Positions 6,391-12,772 of a stretch of 14,356 nucleotides of DNA are shown piece after piece; position 1 is the first letter of the stretch; every line of letters begins with the position of its first letter. The notes beneath the pieces were generated by a model. That model was not told where the DNA came from. It searched no databases and saw only the letters and a list, made by a program, of their open reading frames with translations. Source of the DNA: Candidatus Colwelliibacteriota bacterium (lineage in GTDB: Bacteria; Patescibacteriota; Minisyncoccia; UBA6257; Colwellbacteraceae); NCBI GenBank assembly GCA_014874305.1, contig JACWAO010000054.1, forward strand, positions 1 to 14,356, in the 5' to 3' direction. Made by a program: the position numbers and the translations under genes.

Positions 6391-7005
6391 TTATTTTGAA
6401 TAATAATCGACGACCGCGCCTATATCAACCGGCAATTCGATGTCTCCGGGTTCTCCCACAAGCTCGCCGGATAAGCTCCCTAAATCAAGTTTTATCCAGA
6501 CCGGAAACTCGTATCCCTTGAGTTTTTCGGCGATTCCGGTGAAATACTTATTACCAGCCGACTCAGGCCTCACTTTTATGACATCTCCCTGGCGAAGGAT
6601 AAGCGCGGGGGAGGTAACGCGCCGTCCGTTTACCAGAAAATGACCGTGGCTTACAAGCTTTCTCGAGATCGAGCGGCTTGCCGCCAAGCCCATCCTAAAC
6701 ACCACATTGTCTATCCTTCTTTCCAAAAGGCTCAAGACACCGTTGGCTCCAGCCCTTCCCTCTCTCACCGCCTCTATAAAAACCGCTCTTAACTGGCTGT
6801 CGCGCAATCCGTAAATAAACCGCATCTTCTGCTTTTCCTTCATCTGCAAACCAAACTCTTTTGGCTTGCGGAAGCGCTTCCTGCTTCTTGATCCGGGAGG
6901 ATTGGGTTTTCTAACAAGAGCGCATTTCGGTGAGTTGCACCTCTCTCCTTTTATGGACAGCTTGGTTCCCAAACTTCTTTCTCTTTTTTCTAAAACCGGT
7001 TTCAT
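6391..7005 (-). CDS. rpsD: 30S ribosomal protein S4 (uS4)
   Basis: A primary 16S rRNA-binding assembly protein. After a basic N-terminal region come LQMKEKQKMRFIYGLRDSQL and the S4 RNA-binding domain at residues 95-147 (RRIDNVVFRMGLAASRSISR, then HGHFLVNGRRV). The length, 204 aa, is standard. In zinc-type S4 proteins two cysteine pairs lie near the N-terminus. Here the second pair remains (C23 and C28 in ERCNSPKCAL), but the first is replaced by charged residues (LEKRERS). In many bacteria S4 also represses its own operon; nothing in the sequence tests that here. It starts 6 nt after rpsK, with an AAGGG too far upstream (11 nt) to be a convincing ribosome site. Confidence 0.97.
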   Translation of the reverse strand: MKPVLEKRERSLGTKLSIKGERCNSPKCALVRKPNPPGSRSRKRFRKPKEFGLQMKEKQKMRFIYGLRDSQLRAVFIEAVREGRAGANGVLSLLERRIDNVVFRMGLAASRSISRKLVSHGHFLVNGRRVTSPALILRQGDVIKVRPESAGNKYFTGIAEKLKGYEFPVWIKLDLGSLSGELVGEPGDIELPVDIGAVVDYYSK

Positions 7006-7011
7006 AAATTT

Positions 7012-7446
7012 TTATACCCTTCTGGCTTTCTTCGGCTTCGGGCCGTTATGGGGAATCGGGGTAACATCCTTAATCGTTACAACGTTGAAGTTGTGGTTAA
7101 GAAGCGATCTCACCGCGGAATCGCGTCCCCCGCCGACTCCCGATACGTAAACGTCGACGTTGACCGGACCGGTCTTTTCAACCTTCTCGGCCAGCGCGGC
7201 TATGACTTTCGAGGCGGCAAAGGGGGTCGCCTTTTTTGGACCGGCGAAGCCAAGAGATCCGGCGGTAGCCCAGGCTATTACGCCGCCATTATTGTCGGTA
7301 ATGGTCACGATCGTATTATTATAGGAAGCGCTAATGTAAACGCGGCCGTTCTCGACCTTGCGTTTCTGGTTTTTAGCCGCGGCTTTGGGCGCGGTTTCCG
7401 TTTTTGCTTCCTCCGTTTTTGGCTGGATAATTTTAGTCTTTCCCAT
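7012..7446 (-). CDS. rpsK: 30S ribosomal protein S11 (uS11)
   Basis: A small-subunit platform protein. The core begins at residue 30 (NGRVYISASYNNTIVTITDN), followed by GSLGFAGPKKATPFAAS and GVGGGRDSAVRSL, and ends with TPIPHNGPKPKKARRV, all diagnostic. At 144 aa it is slightly longer than the usual 129. The first 29 residues are a Lys/Ala/Glu/Thr-rich, probably disordered extension. It lies 4 nt after rpsM and 6 nt before rpsD, in the normal S13-S11-S4-alpha order. Confidence 0.97.
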   Translation of the reverse strand: MGKTKIIQPKTEEAKTETAPKAAAKNQKRKVENGRVYISASYNNTIVTITDNNGGVIAWATAGSLGFAGPKKATPFAASKVIAALAEKVEKTGPVNVDVYVSGVGGGRDSAVRSLLNHNFNVVTIKDVTPIPHNGPKPKKARRV

Positions 7447-7450
7447 GGTT

Positions 7451-7834
7451 TTATTTCAAATCAACCTTGCGGCGTCCGCTTCCCGCCGTCTTTCTGACGT
7501 TACCTCTCACGGTACGCGAATTAGTCTTCGTCCTCTGGCCTCTTGCCGGTAGCCTATATATATGCCGGAACCCGCGATACGCTTTTATATCTCTTAACCG
7601 TTCTATATTTTGTTTTATAACCTGGCGCAGGACGCCCTCAACGCGGTAGTTTTTATCTATCTCCGCCTGCAGTTTAGCCACCTCGCTCTGGTCCAAATCT
7701 TTGGCAATCTTATCGGGATCTATCCCGACAGTCTTCAGAATGCCTCCAGCCGTATTTAAGCCGATGCCGTAAATATAGGCCAAAGAGACTTTTATTTTCT
7801 TGTTATCGGGAATGTTTACTCCAATTAATCTCAT
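7451..7834 (-). CDS. rpsM: 30S ribosomal protein S13 (uS13)
   Basis: A small-subunit head protein that contacts the 50S subunit and P-site tRNA. Signatures: MRLIGVNIPDNKKIKVSLAY with YIYGIGLNTA, then IERLRDIKAYRGFRHIYRLP and ARGQRTKTNSRT followed by a basic tail (GSGRRKVDLK). The length, 127 aa, is typical. It starts 5 nt after the rpmJ stop, with no Shine-Dalgarno and an A/T-rich upstream context. Confidence 0.97.
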   Translation of the reverse strand: MRLIGVNIPDNKKIKVSLAYIYGIGLNTAGGILKTVGIDPDKIAKDLDQSEVAKLQAEIDKNYRVEGVLRQVIKQNIERLRDIKAYRGFRHIYRLPARGQRTKTNSRTVRGNVRKTAGSGRRKVDLK

Positions 7835-7839
7835 AAATT

Positions 7840-7956
7840 TTATCCTTGCCTTTGCTTGTGCTTTGGATTTTTCGAGCAGATAACGTAAACCCGTCCTTTC
7901 CTGCGGACGACTCGGCAGTCTTTACAAATTTTTTTAACCGAAGATCTTACTTTCAT
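7840..7956 (-). CDS. rpmJ: 50S ribosomal protein L36 (bL36)
   Basis: A 38-codon gene read directly from the minus strand: it begins MKVRSSVKKICKDCRVVRRK and ends PKHKQRQG, with TAA at 7842-7840. Zinc ligands are C11, C14, C27 and H33. The spacing from the third cysteine to the histidine is five residues (CSKNPKH), where the common form has four (for example CTDPKH), a one-residue insertion. This small large-subunit protein lies between infA (7 nt gap) and rpsM (5 nt gap), the usual infA-rpmJ-rpsM order. Confidence 0.95.
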   Translation of the reverse strand: MKVRSSVKKICKDCRVVRRKGRVYVICSKNPKHKQRQG

Positions 7957-7963
7957 CTTTTAA

Positions 7964-8161
7964 CTACAGTCTTCTCACTATTCTTCCCCGAGTGTCCGTC
8001 GCGGAGTTTATCTCCATTCTGACCCGCTCCCCGGGAAGAACGCTTATTCTATGCAAGCGCATTTTCCCCGAAACATAGGCCAGAACCTCGCGGTTATCGT
8101 CCAGTTTGACTCGAAAAGTGGCGCTGGGTAACGCCTCTATTACGACCCCATCAACTATCAT
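7964..8161 (-). CDS. infA: Translation initiation factor IF-1
   Basis: Binds the ribosomal A site during initiation. It is a single OB-fold: GVVIEALPSATFRVKLDDNR, the segment VLAYVSGKMRLHRISVLPGE, then RVRMEINSATDTRGRIVRR. At 65 aa it is shorter than the usual 72: the N-terminal 'AKEDxIEVEG' lead is reduced to MIVDG. No upstream ATG, GTG or TTG in frame gives a better start. It is the first gene of the ribosomal-protein operon, and the promoter at 8204-8175 would place the transcript start about 7 nt before this ATG, with no room for a Shine-Dalgarno. Confidence 0.95.
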   Translation of the reverse strand: MIVDGVVIEALPSATFRVKLDDNREVLAYVSGKMRLHRISVLPGERVRMEINSATDTRGRIVRRL

Positions 8162-8174
8162 ATTAAGCGCGCAA

Positions 8175-8204
8175 ATATTAACATAAACGGCTAATTGGTG
8201 TCAA
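8175..8204 (-). promoter_or_regulatory. Sigma70-type promoter of the infA-rpmJ-rpsM-... operon
   Basis: On the minus strand a perfect -35 TTGACA (8204-8199), an 18-bp spacer and a -10 TAATAT (8180-8175) preceded by TGT (extended -10 TGn). The -35 lies in the last codons of the upstream gene. The expected start is about 8168, leaving a leader of about 7 nt before infA ATG 8161. It is the best-matching promoter in the window and sits where the operon should begin. Confidence 0.65.
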
Positions 8205-9831
8205 TTGTTATCTTATTGACGTTTACGGGTACCGCCCTGACCCAGAACGGCCACAGCTTTACCCCGCTGGACTCGATGCCGGAGACAGCCAGGATCGACT
8301 GTTTTAGTTCGCTCTGATTCTTACCAGCTACCTCCTTCTTAAAGGAAACGGCGTCAAAGGCGGGCTCCCAGGACGACTGAAAAGCCACGGGAACCGTCAT
8401 ACTGTTATGTTTCCAATCGACCTTCGGCGTTCCGTAAGTCGCCGAGTAGTTTTTAATCTCCAGATTGGAGTTCGAACTGTCGGCTACCTGGCTGGCCATA
8501 GCGGTTACGAGGTCCTGCTCTTTAAAACCTATGACCTTATACTCCCCATAAGCCGTCACGGCAAACTGGCCATCGCTATTCGGAACGTTAGCGACATCGT
8601 ACTTAGTAACCGTAAAACTGCTTCCTCCGTCCAAAAACTTTATTCCGGCTCCGGCCTGTAATCCTATCTCTGCCGCCATCGCGCTTTGAAGCGCCGATCC
8701 GACCGACGAGGTGGCCTGCGCGATATCGCTCTCGCTGGGAGCCTTGGCCTGGCCTATAAACCCGCCTGCCATAGCCTGCGACGATTGGGCGTAAAATCCG
8801 TTATATTTTTTCGTACCCGCAAAGCCGGCGAAATGAAATGTTTGTCCCGCGGGAAGGTTATACTGGCTCCCGGGATTACCGGCCGTAACCGTGGCGGTTA
8901 TCTGCCCGGGAACTAGTTTTCCCCCCGAATATGTCGCTCCGGGAACCGTTATGGTCTTGTCTAGCCGGAACATTATTCCGCTCTCATTAACCAAGCGGGT
9001 CGTGGCAATTAAGGTCTGGGGAGACGTCCCGTAATCGTTATAGATAGTAACTGTTCCAGCGGCTTTTGTTTGCACGTATCTAGTGCCGCTCGCCGTAAAG
9101 ACCTGCGTCATTGTTTTTGTAGCATCGAATAATTGTCCCGGGATCGAAACCTGGTTGTTTCCCACGGAAATCTGCGACTGGCCGGCGTTAACGCTCATCT
9201 GTCCGGTAAAATTCCATGGCGTCTGCTTAAAATTCAGCGTTATGGCCGCGCTCGGCAAAATCGCGACACAGTAATAAACACCCAAAGAAAGCGCTCCGGC
9301 TATGACAACAAACTTAACCAAAGTCTTTAGAAACGAACGCCCTCCTTTTTTACGAGGTTTCACGTTGGCCGCACCGCCATCTTTACCCTGAGTAGCATCG
9401 AAAGGTTTACCCTGAGCCATGGTCGCCTTCGCTTGCGAGCTTCTGCGACCAAAGTCGAAGGGTTTTTCCAAACCGCCAGCATCTGACTCGCCGGCATAGT
9501 TCTCAATAGACAATCCGACTTTTTCAGGCTTTCTCGGAAGAATATCCGCGACCTGGCGCGGGCGACTGGCATAAAAAGAGTTTCCCGCTTTTATTCCGGC
9601 GAGAGACGCCATAGCCAGAACCTCGTCATCGACGGATTCTATAGACAACTCCTTTCCGAGGGACTTGGCATGAGCGTAAAGCTCGGACAGGTGTCTGGCT
9701 TCTTTCACCAGCTCGGCGCCCCGAGGAATATACAAAACCACGCTGGAGTTTTTTATTTTGGAGATCTGCTTTAATATCGCTTCCAGCGAGTCGCTCTTTC
9801 CAACTTTTATTCTTTTTATACCATCAGCCAT
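8191..9831 (-). CDS. Membrane-anchored baseplate J/gp47-like protein (CPR surface family)
   Basis: A protein of 546 aa in three parts. Residues 10-85 are a small alpha/beta cytoplasmic domain (SSVVLYIPRGAELVKEARHL). Residues 86-168 are a polar linker ending in a basic patch (KPRKKGGRS), and 169-193 form one membrane helix. Residues 195-546 lie outside by the positive-inside rule and are strand-rich. Their core at about 255-360 (AAGTVTIYNDYGTSPQTLIA, TTRLVNES, FRLDKTITVPGA, NGFYAQSS) resembles proteins annotated in Parcubacteria as baseplate J/gp47 family. I recognise the pattern from memory and ran no search. The function is unknown; the phage-baseplate name reflects a shared fold, and I see no phage genes around it. 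The start ATG at 9831 overlaps the end of the FtsA-like gene by 16 nt, suggesting a functional pair. Residues 123-150 are encoded by a palindromic DNA repeat. Confidence 0.7.
   Translation of the reverse strand: MADGIKRIKVGKSDSLEAILKQISKIKNSSVVLYIPRGAELVKEARHLSELYAHAKSLGKELSIESVDDEVLAMASLAGIKAGNSFYASRPRQVADILPRKPEKVGLSIENYAGESDAGGLEKPFDFGRRSSQAKATMAQGKPFDATQGKDGGAANVKPRKKGGRSFLKTLVKFVVIAGALSLGVYYCVAILPSAAITLNFKQTPWNFTGQMSVNAGQSQISVGNNQVSIPGQLFDATKTMTQVFTASGTRYVQTKAAGTVTIYNDYGTSPQTLIATTRLVNESGIMFRLDKTITVPGATYSGGKLVPGQITATVTAGNPGSQYNLPAGQTFHFAGFAGTKKYNGFYAQSSQAMAGGFIGQAKAPSESDIAQATSSVGSALQSAMAAEIGLQAGAGIKFLDGGSSFTVTKYDVANVPNSDGQFAVTAYGEYKVIGFKEQDLVTAMASQVADSSNSNLEIKNYSATYGTPKVDWKHNSMTVPVAFQSSWEPAFDAVSFKKEVAGKNQSELKQSILAVSGIESSGVKLWPFWVRAVPVNVNKITIDTN
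9384..9466. repeat. Palindromic repeat element inserted in frame
   Basis: On the minus strand a block opens with CCCTTCGAC, contains an inverted repeat GGTCGC/GCGACC (9421-9426 and 9445-9450) around an inner TCGC-TT-GCGA, and closes with GCTCAGGGTAAA. A second short unit, CCTTTCGATGCTACTCAGGG, follows at once. The CCTTCGA...TCAGGG frame resembles a palindromic repeat seen scattered in many environmental bacterial genomes, often translated as PFDFAQGK-like peptides. Here it reads KPFDFGRRSSQAKATMAQGK then PFDATQGKD in the disordered linker of the baseplate-J-like protein. Its length is compatible with keeping the frame. Confidence 0.65.
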
Positions 9832-10730
9832 TTTATTTTTTGTAAAACAGTTTTACTTAGTTCTTCGCTTAAGAGAACATCTTCTTTGGAAAACAAATCC
9901 GAAGCCTTAAGTTCGCTCTCCGTCTCTTTTAACGCCACTCGGCGGCCATCGCAAGGAATCCTCTTTTTATAGATCACCGCGGGAAGAGGAAATTCGCTTC
10001 TTATAAAAACTGGCGTCTTGGGATACGCTTCTACGGCAGTCTTGTGATTATAGAGCGCAGCCGCCAATCCTTTTTGAAACTCCCGCAAAGAGTCGATAAA
10101 AATACTCTCTATTCTTTCGGATACAATCGGGCCAACTTCTCCTTTAATATAACGCATATATATCTCATTGTTAACATCAGCGGAGGTTAATAACTCCTCG
10201 CTCATCCTTTTAAGCACGTCCCTCCTCCCCCACTCCCAGCTGTTCAGCCTCTTTACCGCGGACGAATGGGCCAGATAAACAGACGAGGTTCCCTCCCGCG
10301 TTTCTATAAATAGGACCGGCTTCTTTTCTTTAACGCTTGTTAAATGCGCTCTTACTGTTCCGGGCTCGACGACGGCATACGCCTCTTTTGGCAGAATGTT
10401 CCTGTTTACGACAGTAAGGTACGCCCTCATCTTTATTGGATCTCTAACTCCGACAAGCTCATCCAAGCGATATATTTTCTCCTTTTTTACCTCAACCGCA
10501 AGCACGCGCGCGTCGGCCAGCACCGCGTCAAGCTCGTCCGTTCCTAAACTGTTGGCAAAAATCCTCCTGTTATCCTCGAAAAGCTTCCAAATAGCCTGGG
10601 AGAAGATATTTATCGCTTCCGCCTCGTCCAGCTCTTTACCTGGCCTTAACTCCTGTTCTATAAAAACCGTCTCCGACGACTCCGGACACGCTTCTACTAT
10701 TTTGTTTTGCTGTTCAGCTTTATTCTTCAT
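9816..10730 (-). CDS. Divergent FtsA/PilM-like (actin-fold) protein, tentative
   Basis: A protein of 304 aa with no membrane segment. I tentatively match three regions to FtsA-type actin-fold proteins. The first is about residues 45-120, like the 1C/SHS2 insertion (AIWKLFEDNRRIFANSLG, ELDAVLADARVLAVEVKK). The second is a strand-turn segment FIETREGTSSVYLAHSSAV followed by SWEWGRRDVLKRMSEELL, like the phosphate-2 strand and following helix. The third is a long helix (SERIESIFIDSLREFQKGLA) then PVFIRSEFPLPAV, where FtsA proteins have a strand and GGG turn. The N-terminal subdomain with the first phosphate loop and the glycine-rich signatures are missing, so ATP binding is doubtful. It lies 31 nt after alaS and overlaps the membrane protein by 16 nt. 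It might link that protein to the division or pilus machinery (inference). A novel unrelated family remains possible. Confidence 0.4.
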   Translation of the reverse strand: MKNKAEQQNKIVEACPESSETVFIEQELRPGKELDEAEAINIFSQAIWKLFEDNRRIFANSLGTDELDAVLADARVLAVEVKKEKIYRLDELVGVRDPIKMRAYLTVVNRNILPKEAYAVVEPGTVRAHLTSVKEKKPVLFIETREGTSSVYLAHSSAVKRLNSWEWGRRDVLKRMSEELLTSADVNNEIYMRYIKGEVGPIVSERIESIFIDSLREFQKGLAAALYNHKTAVEAYPKTPVFIRSEFPLPAVIYKKRIPCDGRRVALKETESELKASDLFSKEDVLLSEELSKTVLQKIKWLMV

Positions 10731-10739
10731 TATCCAAGT

Positions 10740-10781
10740 TTCACGCTTCGCGGTACGCGGTTCATGATTCGCGTTTCACGA
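10740..10781. repeat. Six-unit degenerate heptamer tandem repeat (TTCRYGN)
   Basis: Read on the plus strand: TTCACGC, TTCGCGG, TACGCGG, TTCATGA, TTCGCGT, TTCACGA, six consecutive 7-mers with no gap. It also shows an 8-bp direct repeat GTTTCACG at 10738-10745 and 10773-10780. It spans the last six codons and stop of alaS and most of the spacer before the FtsA-like gene. Since 7 is not a multiple of 3, a change in unit number would alter the AlaRS C-terminus. Confidence 0.6.
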
Positions 10782-12708
10782 TATTAGCCCTTATTCTTCT
10801 TATCCCCGAGGAGACGGCCTCTTCTTTCATAATCTCAAACCCGCCCAGCTCGCCGGTGCGTCTAATATGCGGCCCTCCGCAGAACTCGATAGAAAACGCT
10901 TCCTTGAACTTCGGATCGTCTTCAGTAGCCGACTTTGGCCCAATGGAATAAACCGAAACGACATCCGGATACTTCTGTCCGAACTCACGCTCGGCATTTA
11001 ACTTCTCCGCTTCTTCTATGGGCATTTCCGTGCGGATAACCGGAAGGTCCTCGGCAATTTTTTCGTTGACTATTCTTTCAACCTCCTTTTTCTGCTCCTC
11101 GGTCATCCTGCTTCCGTAAGAAAAATCCATTCGCAAACGCTCGGCGGTAATATTACTCCCCCGCTGTTTCACCTCCGGCCCCAACACGATCTGTAAAGCC
11201 TTTAAAAGAAGGTGGTGAGCAGTATGAAGCCTGGTTACAACTTCGGAGCTATCCGCCAGCCCGCCCTTGAACGCTCCGGCCGAGGCGATGCGGGATAATT
11301 CCTGATGCTTCTTCATCTCCGCTTTAACCTTCTCTTTATCTACGAACAAAGATCGCTTAGCCAGCTCTTCTTCAATCAATTCAATAGGAAATCCATATGT
11401 TTGATAGATAAAGAAAACTTTTTCCGGATCAATCTCGTTGCCCACCGGTACTCCGTTCGCCAAAATCCTCTCCATCTCCCTTAATCCTTCTTTAAGAGTT
11501 GATCTAAACTTTTTTTCCTCCATCTCCATTTCGTTCAATACAAACTCCGCTTGTTTCGCTAAAGAGGGATACGCCATCTTGTACTCGTCTATAAAAGCAG
11601 TCGCAACCGACGATAGCGAGCTGCGGGCAGATTCTCTGCCTTGGACAGCTCCCAGTTCATCACCGAATCTAACCGCTCGACGAAGCAGTCTCCTTACTAA
11701 ATATCCTCGTCCGACGTTCGAAGGAACAACTCCGTCGGATATCAAAAACACGACCGCGCGGATATGGTCCAGAATAATCCGAAAAGCTTTTTTATTATCA
11801 GCATAAGACTTTCCAGTTTCTCTTTCTAAATAATCTTTGGCCGCCGAGAAAACATCGATATTAAAAACATCCGGATCATCGTTAGCCGCGGCGGTTAATC
11901 TCTCCAACCCTCCGCCAAAATCGACGTTTCTCTGCGCGAGTTTCCCGAAAGACCCGTCCTCCTTTTTTATATACTCCATAAAAACAGAGTTCCCGATCTC
12001 TAGGAATCTCCCGCAATCGCAGTTTGGATGGCACTCCCTTCCAAATTTTGGATCATGCGCAGTCGCAAAATCATAAAAAACCTCGGAATCCGGTCCTCCC
12101 GGCTCCCCCGCCGGCATCTTGGACGGCACTCCGGCGCGGCTCCACCAGTTCTTCCTTACGTTATACGAAAAAATGCGCCCGTTCCGCATTCCAACCTCGC
12201 TCCCATTCCCATTGGAACCGAGCGCGACATACTCGGCTTCAATCCCCTTCTCCGCGAAAAGTTTTTTCCATATCTCTATCGATTCCTCATCGGCCGGAAT
12301 GCCGGTCTCCTTGTCTCCGGCAAAAACGGTAACGTAAAGCTTCCGCGGATCGAGACCGATTCCGCCATCTTCCGGTCTACTTGTTAAAAATTCAAACAGC
12401 CGCGACAGCTGTTCCTGTTTGAAATAATCGCCAAAGGACCAGTTCCCCAGCATCTCAAAGAAAGTCGTGTGCCGGTTGTCCCCGACCTCCTCGATATCCT
12501 CGGCACGGAAGCATTTTTGCGAGTCGGCAATACGTTTCCCGTCCGGATGCGGCCGGCCTAAAAGATACGGCAAAAGCGGTTGCATCCCGCTTCCCGTAAA
12601 AAGAGTCGTTGGATCGTTTTCCGGAACCAGGGACGAAGACTTAATTATCTTGTGTCCGCGCTCCTCCAAAAACTTTAAAAACTTTTCACGCAATTCGCTG
12701 GTCCGCAT
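10762..12708 (-). CDS. alaS: Alanyl-tRNA synthetase lacking the C-terminal C-Ala domain
   Basis: Charges tRNA-Ala and clears mischarged Ser/Gly-tRNA-Ala. The N-terminal class II core is typical (SSSLVPENDPTTLFTGSGMQ, then NRHTTFFEMLGNWSFGDYFK), followed by the helical tRNA-recognition region with VGRGYLVRRLLRRAVRFG. The editing domain has its zinc set: LHTAHHLL (HxxxH) and the CGGPH motif, followed by RRTGELG. The protein ends at 648 aa soon after IMKEEAVSSGIRRIRA, whereas most bacterial AlaRS are about 870-880 aa and end with a DHHA1-type C-Ala domain that cooperates with tRNA and editing. That domain is absent, and the next gene is unrelated. The last six residues and the TGA lie in a heptamer repeat. 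ATG 12708 is fixed by the canonical N-terminus; five bases upstream lies an extended -10 box, implying a leaderless mRNA. Confidence 0.96.
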   Translation of the reverse strand: MRTSELREKFLKFLEERGHKIIKSSSLVPENDPTTLFTGSGMQPLLPYLLGRPHPDGKRIADSQKCFRAEDIEEVGDNRHTTFFEMLGNWSFGDYFKQEQLSRLFEFLTSRPEDGGIGLDPRKLYVTVFAGDKETGIPADEESIEIWKKLFAEKGIEAEYVALGSNGNGSEVGMRNGRIFSYNVRKNWWSRAGVPSKMPAGEPGGPDSEVFYDFATAHDPKFGRECHPNCDCGRFLEIGNSVFMEYIKKEDGSFGKLAQRNVDFGGGLERLTAAANDDPDVFNIDVFSAAKDYLERETGKSYADNKKAFRIILDHIRAVVFLISDGVVPSNVGRGYLVRRLLRRAVRFGDELGAVQGRESARSSLSSVATAFIDEYKMAYPSLAKQAEFVLNEMEMEEKKFRSTLKEGLREMERILANGVPVGNEIDPEKVFFIYQTYGFPIELIEEELAKRSLFVDKEKVKAEMKKHQELSRIASAGAFKGGLADSSEVVTRLHTAHHLLLKALQIVLGPEVKQRGSNITAERLRMDFSYGSRMTEEQKKEVERIVNEKIAEDLPVIRTEMPIEEAEKLNAEREFGQKYPDVVSVYSIGPKSATEDDPKFKEAFSIEFCGGPHIRRTGELGGFEIMKEEAVSSGIRRIRANIVKRES

Positions 12709-12713
12709 AAAGT

Positions 12714-12722
12714 GTTATATCA
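12714..12722 (-). promoter_or_regulatory. Putative extended -10 promoter of alaS (leaderless)
   Basis: On the minus strand TGATATAAC (12722-12714) matches an extended -10 element (TGnTATAAT with one mismatch). Only five bases (12713-12709) separate it from the alaS ATG, so transcription would start at or next to the A of the ATG. No -35 hexamer is seen at 16-19 bp, as is common for extended -10 promoters. The spacer contains no Shine-Dalgarno. Confidence 0.45.
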
Positions 12723-12772
12723 CACATATTAACACAGGGAGTCTCGCGGACAAAGATAGAACGAGTTTGTCG

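Noticed and set aside
12749..12771. Inverted repeat GACAAA/TTTGTC after the tail-fibre-like gene as a terminator
   Set aside because: The stem is only six mostly A/T pairs with an 11-base loop and no T-tract follows.
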